From: Blattamonas nauphoetae
Taxonomy: Eukaryota > Preaxostyla > Oxymonadida
DNA: 64,000 bases
Assembly: GCA_033064195.1 (NCBI GenBank)
Contig: JARBJD010000249.1
Coordinates: 49,691 to 113,690, forward strand
Direction: 5' to 3'
Part shown: positions 21,801 through 29,725 of the stretch, in pieces
How positions within the stretch are numbered: position 1 is the stretch's first letter
Layout: every line of letters begins with the position of its first letter
Program-made: the position numbers and the translations under genes
The notes under the pieces: model-generated
Seen by the model: the letters and a program-made list of their open reading frames with translations, nothing else
Told to the model about the DNA's origin: nothing
Database searches by the model: none

Positions 21801-22383
21801 TCCATTCCTTGACTCTTACCATTCTCAAATCACACGTGACAAGAAAACTGGAAAATACATATTGTTTCTGGTTGGAAGTGGATTCCTTCCATGTGGACTG
21901 CAACTGGAAATATTCACATCGTTGGAAGATGGAAACTCGGAAGAATCGTTGACTCTGGATGTTGACACAGACACAGCATCGCTGTTCACCGAAACTGAAA
22001 TTGAGATCTTTGTGACACCATACGACGTTGCGAATCTTTCGAAGAAATCCGAATGGAAAGTTCGCCTTTTGAACGGGGACAGGTCGATAGCCTCTCAAAC
22101 ACTTGTGCTTCGAGAGGAACCGCGAAGCATGCTGTGGCTGATTCCTGTGATTGTCGTTGTGGTTGTGATTGCAGGAGGAATTGTTGCTCATCTGCTGATT
22201 TGGAGATGTCGGTCGAAGAAACCAGTCGAGAAGAAGGAAGATTCAGTTGAGAAAGCGAAGACAATCTCTCCATCTGCTGTGGAAGGTGGTAGTGTTGCGG
22301 AACATGAAAATGGCCGTTCCATCGAACAAACTGTCAATTTTGCTGATTTGTCGTCAGAGTTGAAAGGAGATAACAATAAATAA
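18859..22383 (+). CDS. gene 3: type I membrane beta-helix surface protein
   Basis: An intact 1,174-residue frame. The ATG at 18859 starts a signal peptide (MHETLWLFILTIASHEAMS). Residues 30-680 are beta-helix coils, for example GGGALHIESL and GGALCVKYVD. The conserved N-terminal block is recognisable (LDYPVMSKTMKLEGHTS, then LFLFDNSTVSLSKVIFD). About 700-830 includes an all-beta linker, and a second module opens with SVGQGGNCQEKDSVCKTL. Near residue 1,090 there is a membrane segment (WLIPVIVVVVVIAGGIVAHLLIW). The basic, lysine- and glutamate-rich tail of about 60 residues has no kinase domain, unlike gene 5. The protein should face outward with a short cytosolic tail. Binding partner unknown. 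It is the cleanest full-length member of the family in the window. Confidence 0.9.
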   Translation: MHETLWLFILTIASHEAMSLSNMMDQHLIRDFGNNEQNDDVLHLSPDVFELLDYPVMSKTMKLEGHTSTISHANPERQAVINELENDRPQHLNQIAKDHMDTSHSLFLFDNSTVSLSKVIFDCGRDGMALAKVSSSEVVVSSSKIVSNSKQTAFVVGTGLDGVGSSISVIDCSHISSSSMVLLPLVRTSTCLPATPHDSSSMDTPHSDSLPPFLSVSGAGLVLSNVSLILGTGPLLDFGLLSHDSTESDEIGLGEISTLLVGSVLRNVTSHGCSRSGLVVARGLCQKLVGTSLTLSTSHLSGTGCLDINAFGSFGCVNTSFSHCSSNAATTEQFTHVHRTGQDRYLYHTTNHTTLTFHLCTFTSIPSFYDGASVYVRANYVISMTECSFKDIQGRGGGALHIESLTRGEGSLAISLCSFVDCVGQDFGAALNHQGSSLFTLDKCFFKNMTTTKSSSFGGALCVKYVDTTTISECVFMDCAASDEGGSGGALYIQNSSFTMATVQFRGNSAPSGNDVFISEGCGSRDELETRVSDYYTDKFDTSLLFMGFEVQSSVIQQFESSTTIISLELTLNDIVSEGTITVVTEHAVKGKMLLLLDNTGEYVKIMQHSSPPATCRVVVVDFQTLSTTGTSEVLSFGDSGRLQFPSNYTPIAASISATRIEFTPPRPSLSTGDPPRVRKLFNTPGTNIGEVMVWLEGHKLSVGDYTIHFEGSPSLSLNVTFDEDQEGKTNQMSSLVSVGQGGNCQEKDSVCKTLDSAFETATKKGIKSIELNLVISEILSKTRSISDENEVFVTQGGFARPSLIVPSTFSSTPLVVISVSNASLLLADVDALIHSSSLDLKLVLVSSGSFEFSNGTIAYEPSSTTNSEIGNADSDLCSWTTGTIELVNSTAVFKSCSLTNLVQGGIMQSGGNVSLRDVYFLSNGQARTDFPSARRNVMCSSDGTLFVGGLIGDGRSHLFPGSGISGDGCSVSGTVTTMSIPFLDSYHSQITRDKKTGKYILFLVGSGFLPCGLQLEIFTSLEDGNSEESLTLDVDTDTASLFTETEIEIFVTPYDVANLSKKSEWKVRLLNGDRSIASQTLVLREEPRSMLWLIPVIVVVVVIAGGIVAHLLIWRCRSKKPVEKKEDSVEKAKTISPSAVEGGSVAEHENGRSIEQTVNFADLSSELKGDNNK

Positions 22384-22653
22384 CTTGTTCAATGTGTATC
22401 TTAAATCTGGAAAGAGATTCGGGTCGTTCTGAAAGGGCTCTGTTCTGTTTCTCTGCCCTTCACATTGAGTTTCTACCTTAATTATTAGGTTTCTTCTCTG
22501 ATGGCATTTTCTGCTTGAAAGACATGAAACGAAAAAAATATCAAACAGATGGAGAAGAGCATTTGTGTTGATGTGAACAGTTTTGGATGAGGTTTTATTG
22601 ATCTTGCCCTTTATTTGGTTCATCATTGTCAAGGCTCCATCCCAATCGAATCA
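22384..22653. other. 270-bp spacer between genes 3 and 4
   Basis: No gene. It holds the 3' flank of gene 3 and the upstream region of gene 4. A GCCCTTT string lies about 50 bp before the gene 4 ATG. A similar string precedes gene 2 by about 80 bp, and its reverse complement precedes gene 5 by about 65 bp. Confidence 0.4.
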
Positions 22654-25600
22654 ATGATACTCAGTCTCTTCGTATTCCTACTTCTGATCATCACTCCATC
22701 CTCACCAGAGGTGTTCCATGCTGTGTATGTTGACCTAAGAACGGAAATTTCCATTTTCCATTCACACCAAAATGGAATTTCGAATGAAAATGCTATCCGC
22801 CTTGGAAACAAACTATACCACACAGAGTCACTCTTACTCACAAGCGTCTGCACGAATCTGGTTGGCGAAGATGGCACCAAACTCGTTCATACGTCAAGTC
22901 TCTCTCTGAACGCAAATACGCAAAATGGAGACACTTGGAGGACACCGGGGAACAAGATGGGAATGGGAAGCATTCTTGTTTTGCAGAACTCGTCGATGAG
23001 TTTGGAGTCTATTTGGATGACAATGAACGAGAACACGGAATCATCTCCATCTACCCACAGACACCCTTCCTCATCTGGGCGAGTACCACACCTCTCAACT
23101 ATTGTTGGATCGGAGCTATCCCTGGCCAGTTGTAAGCTAACAGTTTCATCAGGATCCTCTGGATTCTTGATTGGAAATGATCCTTCGTTTGGTGACCAAT
23201 CATCGATTTCTCTGCGACGATGCCAGATACTTGGGAAGGACGGGAATATGAGGCCATTGACGAAGATTCTGCCATCTGGATTGTCGTCATCAGTCGCAAT
23301 TTTGGTGTCGTCCTTGTCGCTGGATTCTTTTGGGATTGTTTCTGGGAACAGTCTGTTGTTTGATGTCTGCTCTTCGAAGAGTGGAGATGTTCGGAATTGC
23401 GAAGTATTATCATCTCTCACCTCATCGTCGATCCGCAATCTGACATCGACTAGAACCGACCCCCTTCAGTTGCACAAGCGACTTTGCCAACAGTCTCACG
23501 GGTTGACCATCACCGAAACAGTTGGGGCGCTTCAAGGGACGATTCTTCAGGACCACAATTTTGGAGGATCTCATATTTGCGTCAACACCACTTTCTCTGC
23601 TTGCCGTTCCTCGTTTCCGACTTTTCCAGACTTAACTGTCATTCCCGAACTTTCTCGTTTCTTTTCGGAGGCGCGGAAGCACAAATTGACATCGTTTGAC
23701 TTTGTTCGTCAAACAGTTGATCGACACACTTTCTGGTCGCAAATCGAATCATACATGGAGAAACCAGAACGATACGTGTTTCCAACACCATTCACACCCA
23801 TCACATTCACCGACTGCACATTCACAGACTTGAAAGACGAGACGGATAACTCAGATCATTCGAGCGGAGGAGCTCTACATCTCTTCACGCCCTCTCCCCT
23901 CCTCGTGAAGGGTTGCACATTCACAAATTGTCAAGCATCGAAAGGAAACGGAGGAGCGATTTTTGTATCATCTGACAGAGCTCATAATCCAGAGCAGATC
24001 CGAGTTGAATCGAGCACGTTCAAAGATTGCTCGTCTCTGTCTGGCTATGGCGGAGGAATCTGTGTCCGTCCATCCGTGAAGCTCGAACTCGTCTCGTGCA
24101 CTTTCGAGAATGGCTCTGCGTTGAGTGGAGGTGCTGTTTACGCTGTCAATTGTGCTGTGTCTCTCTCAACCTTCAAAGACAACAAAGCACAGACAGGCGG
24201 AGGGATAGCGTGCAACAATGATCTCACCATTCATTTCTGTTATTTCGAAGGAAACCAAGCCACAAGTGATCCTGATTTCACTTGGTGGTTAGCTAACTGT
24301 GTCTTCACCTTGTTCGGCATCGCTTACTCTGATTCACATTGGACAGCTCAGTCTGACATCTTGTTTGTTCGCACTGACGGGACAGACACTGCCACTTGTT
24401 CACTTGCTGAACCATGCTCTCTCCTCTCCACTGCAGTCAGTCTCGCTCCTTCTGACGGCTCTGTTGAAGTCCAGGTCGGCACAGGCTCGTTTGGATCAGC
24501 AACACTTTCAGGAACACAGGAATTGACTCTAAACGGTTTATTCGCTGAGACAGACCTTCAAATGACTCCTCCAACGACATCATTCTCGATCGAAGTAAAA
24601 GACGAATCAAGCTTAACCATCGATACATTCACACTCTCTCCTCTCAAAGGCGAACCTCTCGTGACCATTCCGTCTGGTTCAACAGGCGCTCAAGTCAACA
24701 TGACACATCTCCGCCTTTCTGGCTCTGGAATCACAACCGTCCCGTTCGACTTTCGAGCAGGGACAGTCACTCTGCAGTATTCATGTTTTGAATCTCTGTC
24801 TGACATCCAATGCTCTCTCATCTCTGCTGCTGGATCGGCTAATCTGACAATCTCCTGGTCCTACTTTATGGACATCGAGATCGAGGCGAGTGTGATTGAC
24901 GTGGTTGATGGAGTTCTGGATGTCCTCAACACACATTTCACACGCATCACTCGTACTGAAGGTACAGGTTCTGCAGCGATCGATGCCCGAAATCCACAAC
25001 ATCTCACAATTTACTCTTCTTTCTGCCACTGTCACTCTGTCGAGGGTGTGGCTGGTGCTCTCCACATTACCAATTCGGAAGACACCGATTCAGTATACTT
25101 GGAAGTTCTCTTGATCGGAAACAAAGGCAAGGACAATCAAACGGCTCATGACGTCTTTTTATCTGGTGTCACGCTGGAGAATTTGCCAAGCTGTTCATTT
25201 ATTTCGTGCAGTGATCAGCCGAGGATCATCAGCGAAAATGAGATCAAAATATCATCACTAAGGATCGATGATCTCGCGATTGTTGAAGACGAAGTGATTG
25301 CAGACCTCGTGGTTCCTGCTCTCTCCATCATTTCCGTGCGCACTTTGGAATCGACCGACCTTTCTATGTTTATGGATCGGAATTATCTCCGCATCGTATT
25401 TTCAACATCACCTCAGCGTGTTGTCGCATTCTCTCCATTGCATGTTCACAGCGGCCGAGTTCAAATCGAGACCAAGGATTCTAAAGTTCGGCCCATTCTC
25501 ACACAGTCGAACAAGACAGAAGAAACTCTCTTCAAACTAACTTCCGAAAATGGGGATGGTACTATTTTTGTCATCCAATATGTTCGAATCCTTCTCAACA

Positions 25601-28600
25601 CGCAACACATAGCTCCAATGATCACAGTTGACGCTCAATCGTCCTTCCAATTGCGAGAGTCCGTCGTTTCGTCAGATGGTGGCTTGTCTCGACGACCTTT
25701 TATGAGATCGGAGGGGCACCTTGACTTTTCTCAAGTTTTGTTCATTGACATGTCGTATGATGGCTGCTCGTGCATCGAAACAACAGGTGGAAAGGTGAAA
25801 TTCTATGGGGACAGCACAATGGAAACGAAGGGAGTCTATTCTCTTTCAACGAACGTCGACGGAGCATTCCTCCACGCAGTCCGCACCAACGTCGTATGTT
25901 CATTGTTGGCATGGGTTGATTGCCATGCGAAGAATGGAGGAGCGATCTTCACCAAAGATTGCTTCCCTGTTGACATCTCCGGGTCTTTCATTGATTGCTC
26001 AGCTGAAGAGCGAGGAGGTGGGTTTTGCTCTGAACATTCCAACTCGATCTCACAGTCAACGAACTTCTCATCAATGTCCAGTTTTGCGAACTGCCATGCC
26101 AAGTTCGGAGGAGGATTCTTCCTCGAAATAGCGCCGATGATGAATGTCTCAATACAGGAACACTACTATCAACTCTCATTTTTTGGACAAGAACTGTCTC
26201 TTTGCTTGTTCGAAGGATGCTCGGCCGAGAAAGGGGCAGGAGGGTATCTCGATGGAGAAATTGGACTCTCAACTCAACACTACATCACCACATCCAGCTC
26301 GATCAATGATGGGCCTCTCTGTCAAGGCTCTGAATTCTTCATCTCGCAATCCCTCGCTGAATCAATCCTTCGAAAAGGCGATCTCCCATCAGACTATTTT
26401 GATCACGATGGTTCACTTAGCAGTCGCTCAGAAAGCGACAATGGACCATTCAAACACGTCGAAGTGGAAGGATATCCACAACACTCCTTCAACTTTGAAC
26501 TCCCCAACATTGTTGTTTATTATTATCACGAATTGTATTTATTCGGTTGTCTTGATGAGACCTTCACTGATAGTTGTAGCTCCCTCAGCCATATCATCGA
26601 CAGATTCCACACTCAAACAGACAACGGACGATTCCTTCAAGTCCCCATCAAACTGAAGGACACATTGTTCATCTTTGAAACTGCCCGAGTGACAAAACAA
26701 TCGATCAAGCTGATTCTGACTGACGAAGGATATCCTCCTCCAGAAAGAACAGCGATTGCGTTTGGAAACAACCACAAGTCTGACACAACAGTTTTCATTG
26801 TGGTCGACACTTCAGGTTCTGTTGAGCTTTCAGAGTTGAAAGTTGATCGGGACGAAGATCTCACGCTGTGTCAACTGGTCGATAGAACGGCATCGTTGTC
26901 TATTTTGGGAAGCGAGATCTCGATTGCATCTGCCCTCTCCTTCCCTCTGATCGAATGTGAAGCTGGAACACTCGTTATCTCTGATTCGTCTTTTTCGTCC
27001 ACCACTTCTGACACCTTCAACCATCCTCTGGTTCTCTCCGGGATGTCAGCATCGTTTACCTCGAACTCCACCCAGAGTGAGATGATTATCGAGATGAGTG
27101 GAGTTGAATTTACGGATCTGACGATGGGAGATGAAGTTGGAGTTGTCGAGTTGAACGATACAGATCACATCAAACTGTCCCAAATTGTCTTTCAGAACGT
27201 GAAACTCTCGAATGATTCTGAAGCAGTTCGGATTGTGGTGAGAGGACGAGACTTGTGGAAAACCATCGAACGCGTCCCCAATTCTGGATTCGCCCAACGC
27301 GGCATTGCTGAAATCGACATTCTTTATCAATCGCTGGATCGGAACGAGGAAGGCACTCGATTCCACACACCCACTCTTCTTTTCTATCTGACGAACTATC
27401 GTGCTCCGACGATTCACGTGCAGTCGGATGGGAGAGATGTGTCGAGCTGTGGAGATACCATTCTCTCTTGCTTCAGTTTGGATGAAGCAGATAGACACCT
27501 CGAAGAAGGGTTCCCATCTGTCATCACCGTCATCGATTCTGCCCAACTCACCACTCAGCTGGACCTTGTGCAAGATAAGACAAAGATCTCAGCGAAAGGA
27601 AGCACATGTTTGATTGAAGTCGGCGCGGATGGCTCGCTGATAAATCACAAAACTGGAAGTGTTGATCACATTCTGGAACTCGTCCATCTCTCGTTCGTTC
27701 TGTCTTCTGGTCGGTCGACAGCGCTTCTTCAGTCGACGAGTGGAACGCTGATTGTGACGGCCTGTTCGTTTTCGTGTTCATCTGAATTGGAAAGTGAACT
27801 TGTTTTGATTACTGGAGGAATCCTTCGTGTGAAAGAAATGTCAGTAACAGATCTGGAAATGACAGACTGTGCCCTGATTGAATCGAAAGGAAATGTGGAA
27901 GTGTCAGACAGCACATTTGAAAGAATTGTGGGAAATATAAAGGGAACTGTCGAACTCACTCTCACCGAAACAGCCACAGCCGTCATCACAAAATCCACGT
28001 TCAAAAATTGTGAATCAGCAGCGGATGGAGGAGCTGTGGCAGTGACACTTCGCGACAGTGCGTCACTCGAAATCCGCACCACTTCTTTCCACTCGTGCTC
28101 GTCGGGTGGAAACGGAGGAGCAGTTTGGATTGACGCGAGTTCGTCTCCCGCGTCTTTCACATTCAGTCTTCTCAAACTGGACTTTGGGAGAGGATCCGAA
28201 TCGAACCAATGTGGAACATCAAAACGTGGGTCGGATGTGTTCATTTTGGGAGGAAACCTGCAAACCCTTGTGGATGCATCAAAATGGGAAGGAACGTTCG
28301 AAACAGCACAGCGATGGACACTCTGCGGATGGGACGAAGAGAAAGGCAGAGTGATTGACATTTTATCTCTGTTTCGTAGCGGAGTATTGATGGTAAGCGG
28401 GAATGGGGACGACGAGGAAGGCATAGGATCGGCAGCTTCACCGTTCAGAACTGTTTGGAATGCCCTTCGAGCTGCAGAAGAGAGCGAAGAAGAGGAAGGA
28501 TGGGTGGAGGTCCTGGATTCAGTGAGGATTGGAAAGAAGGTGGAGATTGTGGGAGAGGAAGGTCGAGAGAAGAAAACAACATTATCCGGATCAGCCGAAG

Positions 28601-29508
28601 ACAGCAAGATTATCTGCTTTTTGGAAACTACGAAGCAACATGACCAACTGAAGCGAGAAGAGGGAATGATCGTGCTCACGAGACACTCTCTGAACATCGA
28701 CAGCATCACCATCGTTCTGACACCGACACCTCTGCCTGTGATTGTGGTGAAAAAGAAAGCACAAGTGTCACTGTCTGAATGCAAAGTGATAGGAGACGAG
28801 ACAACTCACTCAATGTTGGTCGTGGTTCATTCAGATGGGGTGGTGAAGGTTTTATGGATGATGAGTGAGAGGATGAAGATGGGAGGGAAGGGATCGATTG
28901 CGATTGTTCGAGGAGGAGCGATGGAGATGGAAGACAGCTCGTTTTCAGGACTGGAGACGCAGGGAGGAGGAGTTGTGTGGGGACAGACAAGCGAGAGAAT
29001 CACTCTTGTGAACTCGAACTTCACGAACTGTCGAGGGGAAGAGTTCGGAAGTGTTGTTCGAGTGACAGCAACAGACTGCAAAGTTATTATCTCCAAGTGT
29101 CGGTTTGTGGAATGCTGGACGGGAGTTGGGATGAAGACGAGAGACACAGGAAGAAGAGAAGGCGGAGGAACAGTTCTGATTGACCTGCGAGAGAGGAAGA
29201 GAGGAGGCCCCTGTTCTGTTGATCTATCGATGAGCATATTCACGAACTGTGTCTTAGAGAACACCGACAGTTCCGTTGATGAAGGGAGGTGTGTGGGAGG
29301 AAGTGGATTCTTAGTTTTGGGAAATGGGCCTCGGCAGAGATTGGATCTTTCGGGAATGACGATGTCGGACTGTTCATGCCGAAACGTGAAGATGGCGGAT
29401 GGTTTCGATGGAGGAGTGATTGGATGGAGGACACAACCACCCCACACAGATCGACGAGGTCTCATCGTAAAGAATTGTAAATTGGGAGCAATGATGCTCG
29501 CAAACTAA
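22654..29508 (+). CDS. gene 4: secreted giant beta-helix protein, 2,284 aa
   Basis: The ATG at 22654 is chosen because it directly precedes a strong signal peptide (MILSLFVFLLLIITPSSPEVF). The frame extends 13 codons further upstream only through a TTG. The protein is uninterrupted. It has a conserved first block (YHTESLLLTSVCTNLVGEDG), then coils with SGGALHL, NGGAIFVSSD, GGGICV and GGAVYA positions. Modules open with FVRTDGTDTATCSLAEPC, HVQSDGRDVSSCGDTILSC and VSGNGDDEEGIGSAASPF. The last 200 residues are rich in GGG and charged residues and end in LIVKNCKLGAMMLAN. No membrane segment is visible, so it is probably secreted or held by partners. The C-terminal 100 residues match the end of gene 2, so genes 2 and 4 form one sub-family. 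TAA stop. Confidence 0.9.
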   Translation: MILSLFVFLLLIITPSSPEVFHAVYVDLRTEISIFHSHQNGISNENAIRLGNKLYHTESLLLTSVCTNLVGEDGTKLVHTSSLSLNANTQNGDTWRTPGNKMGMGSILVLQNSSMSLESIWMTMNENTESSPSTHRHPSSSGRVPHLSTIVGSELSLASCKLTVSSGSSGFLIGNDPSFGDQSSISLRRCQILGKDGNMRPLTKILPSGLSSSVAILVSSLSLDSFGIVSGNSLLFDVCSSKSGDVRNCEVLSSLTSSSIRNLTSTRTDPLQLHKRLCQQSHGLTITETVGALQGTILQDHNFGGSHICVNTTFSACRSSFPTFPDLTVIPELSRFFSEARKHKLTSFDFVRQTVDRHTFWSQIESYMEKPERYVFPTPFTPITFTDCTFTDLKDETDNSDHSSGGALHLFTPSPLLVKGCTFTNCQASKGNGGAIFVSSDRAHNPEQIRVESSTFKDCSSLSGYGGGICVRPSVKLELVSCTFENGSALSGGAVYAVNCAVSLSTFKDNKAQTGGGIACNNDLTIHFCYFEGNQATSDPDFTWWLANCVFTLFGIAYSDSHWTAQSDILFVRTDGTDTATCSLAEPCSLLSTAVSLAPSDGSVEVQVGTGSFGSATLSGTQELTLNGLFAETDLQMTPPTTSFSIEVKDESSLTIDTFTLSPLKGEPLVTIPSGSTGAQVNMTHLRLSGSGITTVPFDFRAGTVTLQYSCFESLSDIQCSLISAAGSANLTISWSYFMDIEIEASVIDVVDGVLDVLNTHFTRITRTEGTGSAAIDARNPQHLTIYSSFCHCHSVEGVAGALHITNSEDTDSVYLEVLLIGNKGKDNQTAHDVFLSGVTLENLPSCSFISCSDQPRIISENEIKISSLRIDDLAIVEDEVIADLVVPALSIISVRTLESTDLSMFMDRNYLRIVFSTSPQRVVAFSPLHVHSGRVQIETKDSKVRPILTQSNKTEETLFKLTSENGDGTIFVIQYVRILLNTQHIAPMITVDAQSSFQLRESVVSSDGGLSRRPFMRSEGHLDFSQVLFIDMSYDGCSCIETTGGKVKFYGDSTMETKGVYSLSTNVDGAFLHAVRTNVVCSLLAWVDCHAKNGGAIFTKDCFPVDISGSFIDCSAEERGGGFCSEHSNSISQSTNFSSMSSFANCHAKFGGGFFLEIAPMMNVSIQEHYYQLSFFGQELSLCLFEGCSAEKGAGGYLDGEIGLSTQHYITTSSSINDGPLCQGSEFFISQSLAESILRKGDLPSDYFDHDGSLSSRSESDNGPFKHVEVEGYPQHSFNFELPNIVVYYYHELYLFGCLDETFTDSCSSLSHIIDRFHTQTDNGRFLQVPIKLKDTLFIFETARVTKQSIKLILTDEGYPPPERTAIAFGNNHKSDTTVFIVVDTSGSVELSELKVDRDEDLTLCQLVDRTASLSILGSEISIASALSFPLIECEAGTLVISDSSFSSTTSDTFNHPLVLSGMSASFTSNSTQSEMIIEMSGVEFTDLTMGDEVGVVELNDTDHIKLSQIVFQNVKLSNDSEAVRIVVRGRDLWKTIERVPNSGFAQRGIAEIDILYQSLDRNEEGTRFHTPTLLFYLTNYRAPTIHVQSDGRDVSSCGDTILSCFSLDEADRHLEEGFPSVITVIDSAQLTTQLDLVQDKTKISAKGSTCLIEVGADGSLINHKTGSVDHILELVHLSFVLSSGRSTALLQSTSGTLIVTACSFSCSSELESELVLITGGILRVKEMSVTDLEMTDCALIESKGNVEVSDSTFERIVGNIKGTVELTLTETATAVITKSTFKNCESAADGGAVAVTLRDSASLEIRTTSFHSCSSGGNGGAVWIDASSSPASFTFSLLKLDFGRGSESNQCGTSKRGSDVFILGGNLQTLVDASKWEGTFETAQRWTLCGWDEEKGRVIDILSLFRSGVLMVSGNGDDEEGIGSAASPFRTVWNALRAAEESEEEEGWVEVLDSVRIGKKVEIVGEEGREKKTTLSGSAEDSKIICFLETTKQHDQLKREEGMIVLTRHSLNIDSITIVLTPTPLPVIVVKKKAQVSLSECKVIGDETTHSMLVVVHSDGVVKVLWMMSERMKMGGKGSIAIVRGGAMEMEDSSFSGLETQGGGVVWGQTSERITLVNSNFTNCRGEEFGSVVRVTATDCKVIISKCRFVECWTGVGMKTRDTGRREGGGTVLIDLRERKRGGPCSVDLSMSIFTNCVLENTDSSVDEGRCVGGSGFLVLGNGPRQRLDLSGMTMSDCSCRNVKMADGFDGGVIGWRTQPPHTDRRGLIVKNCKLGAMMLAN

Positions 29509-29725
29509 ACTCAGATTGTTTTTCTTCATTTTATGATTGTTTCTCTTCATTTTTCTGATATCTTTTCTCATTTCAACTGTTTTCGTTTCTTTAAACATTG
29601 ACTATTCAACTCATCCATCAATCCTTACAACAACTAACTTTCTATCCAACAATTCAAATAAAGGGCGAGATCACACTCTCACTTTTAACAAGAAATTGAG
29701 CTGAACCCTTCTTTATTGAACAATC
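29509..29725. other. 217-bp spacer between genes 4 and 5
   Basis: AT-rich with TTTTTCTTCATTTTATGATTGTTTCTCTTCATTTTT just after the gene 4 stop (the TCTTCATTTT string twice, as after gene 1). It also contains AAAGGGCGAGATCACACTCT about 65 bp before the ATG of gene 5. No coding potential. Confidence 0.4.

Noticed and set aside
8298-29670. GCCCTTT as a promoter motif of the beta-helix genes
   Set aside because: It is present before genes 2 and 4 and reversed before gene 5, but not found before genes 1, 3 and 6; too short and inconsistent.
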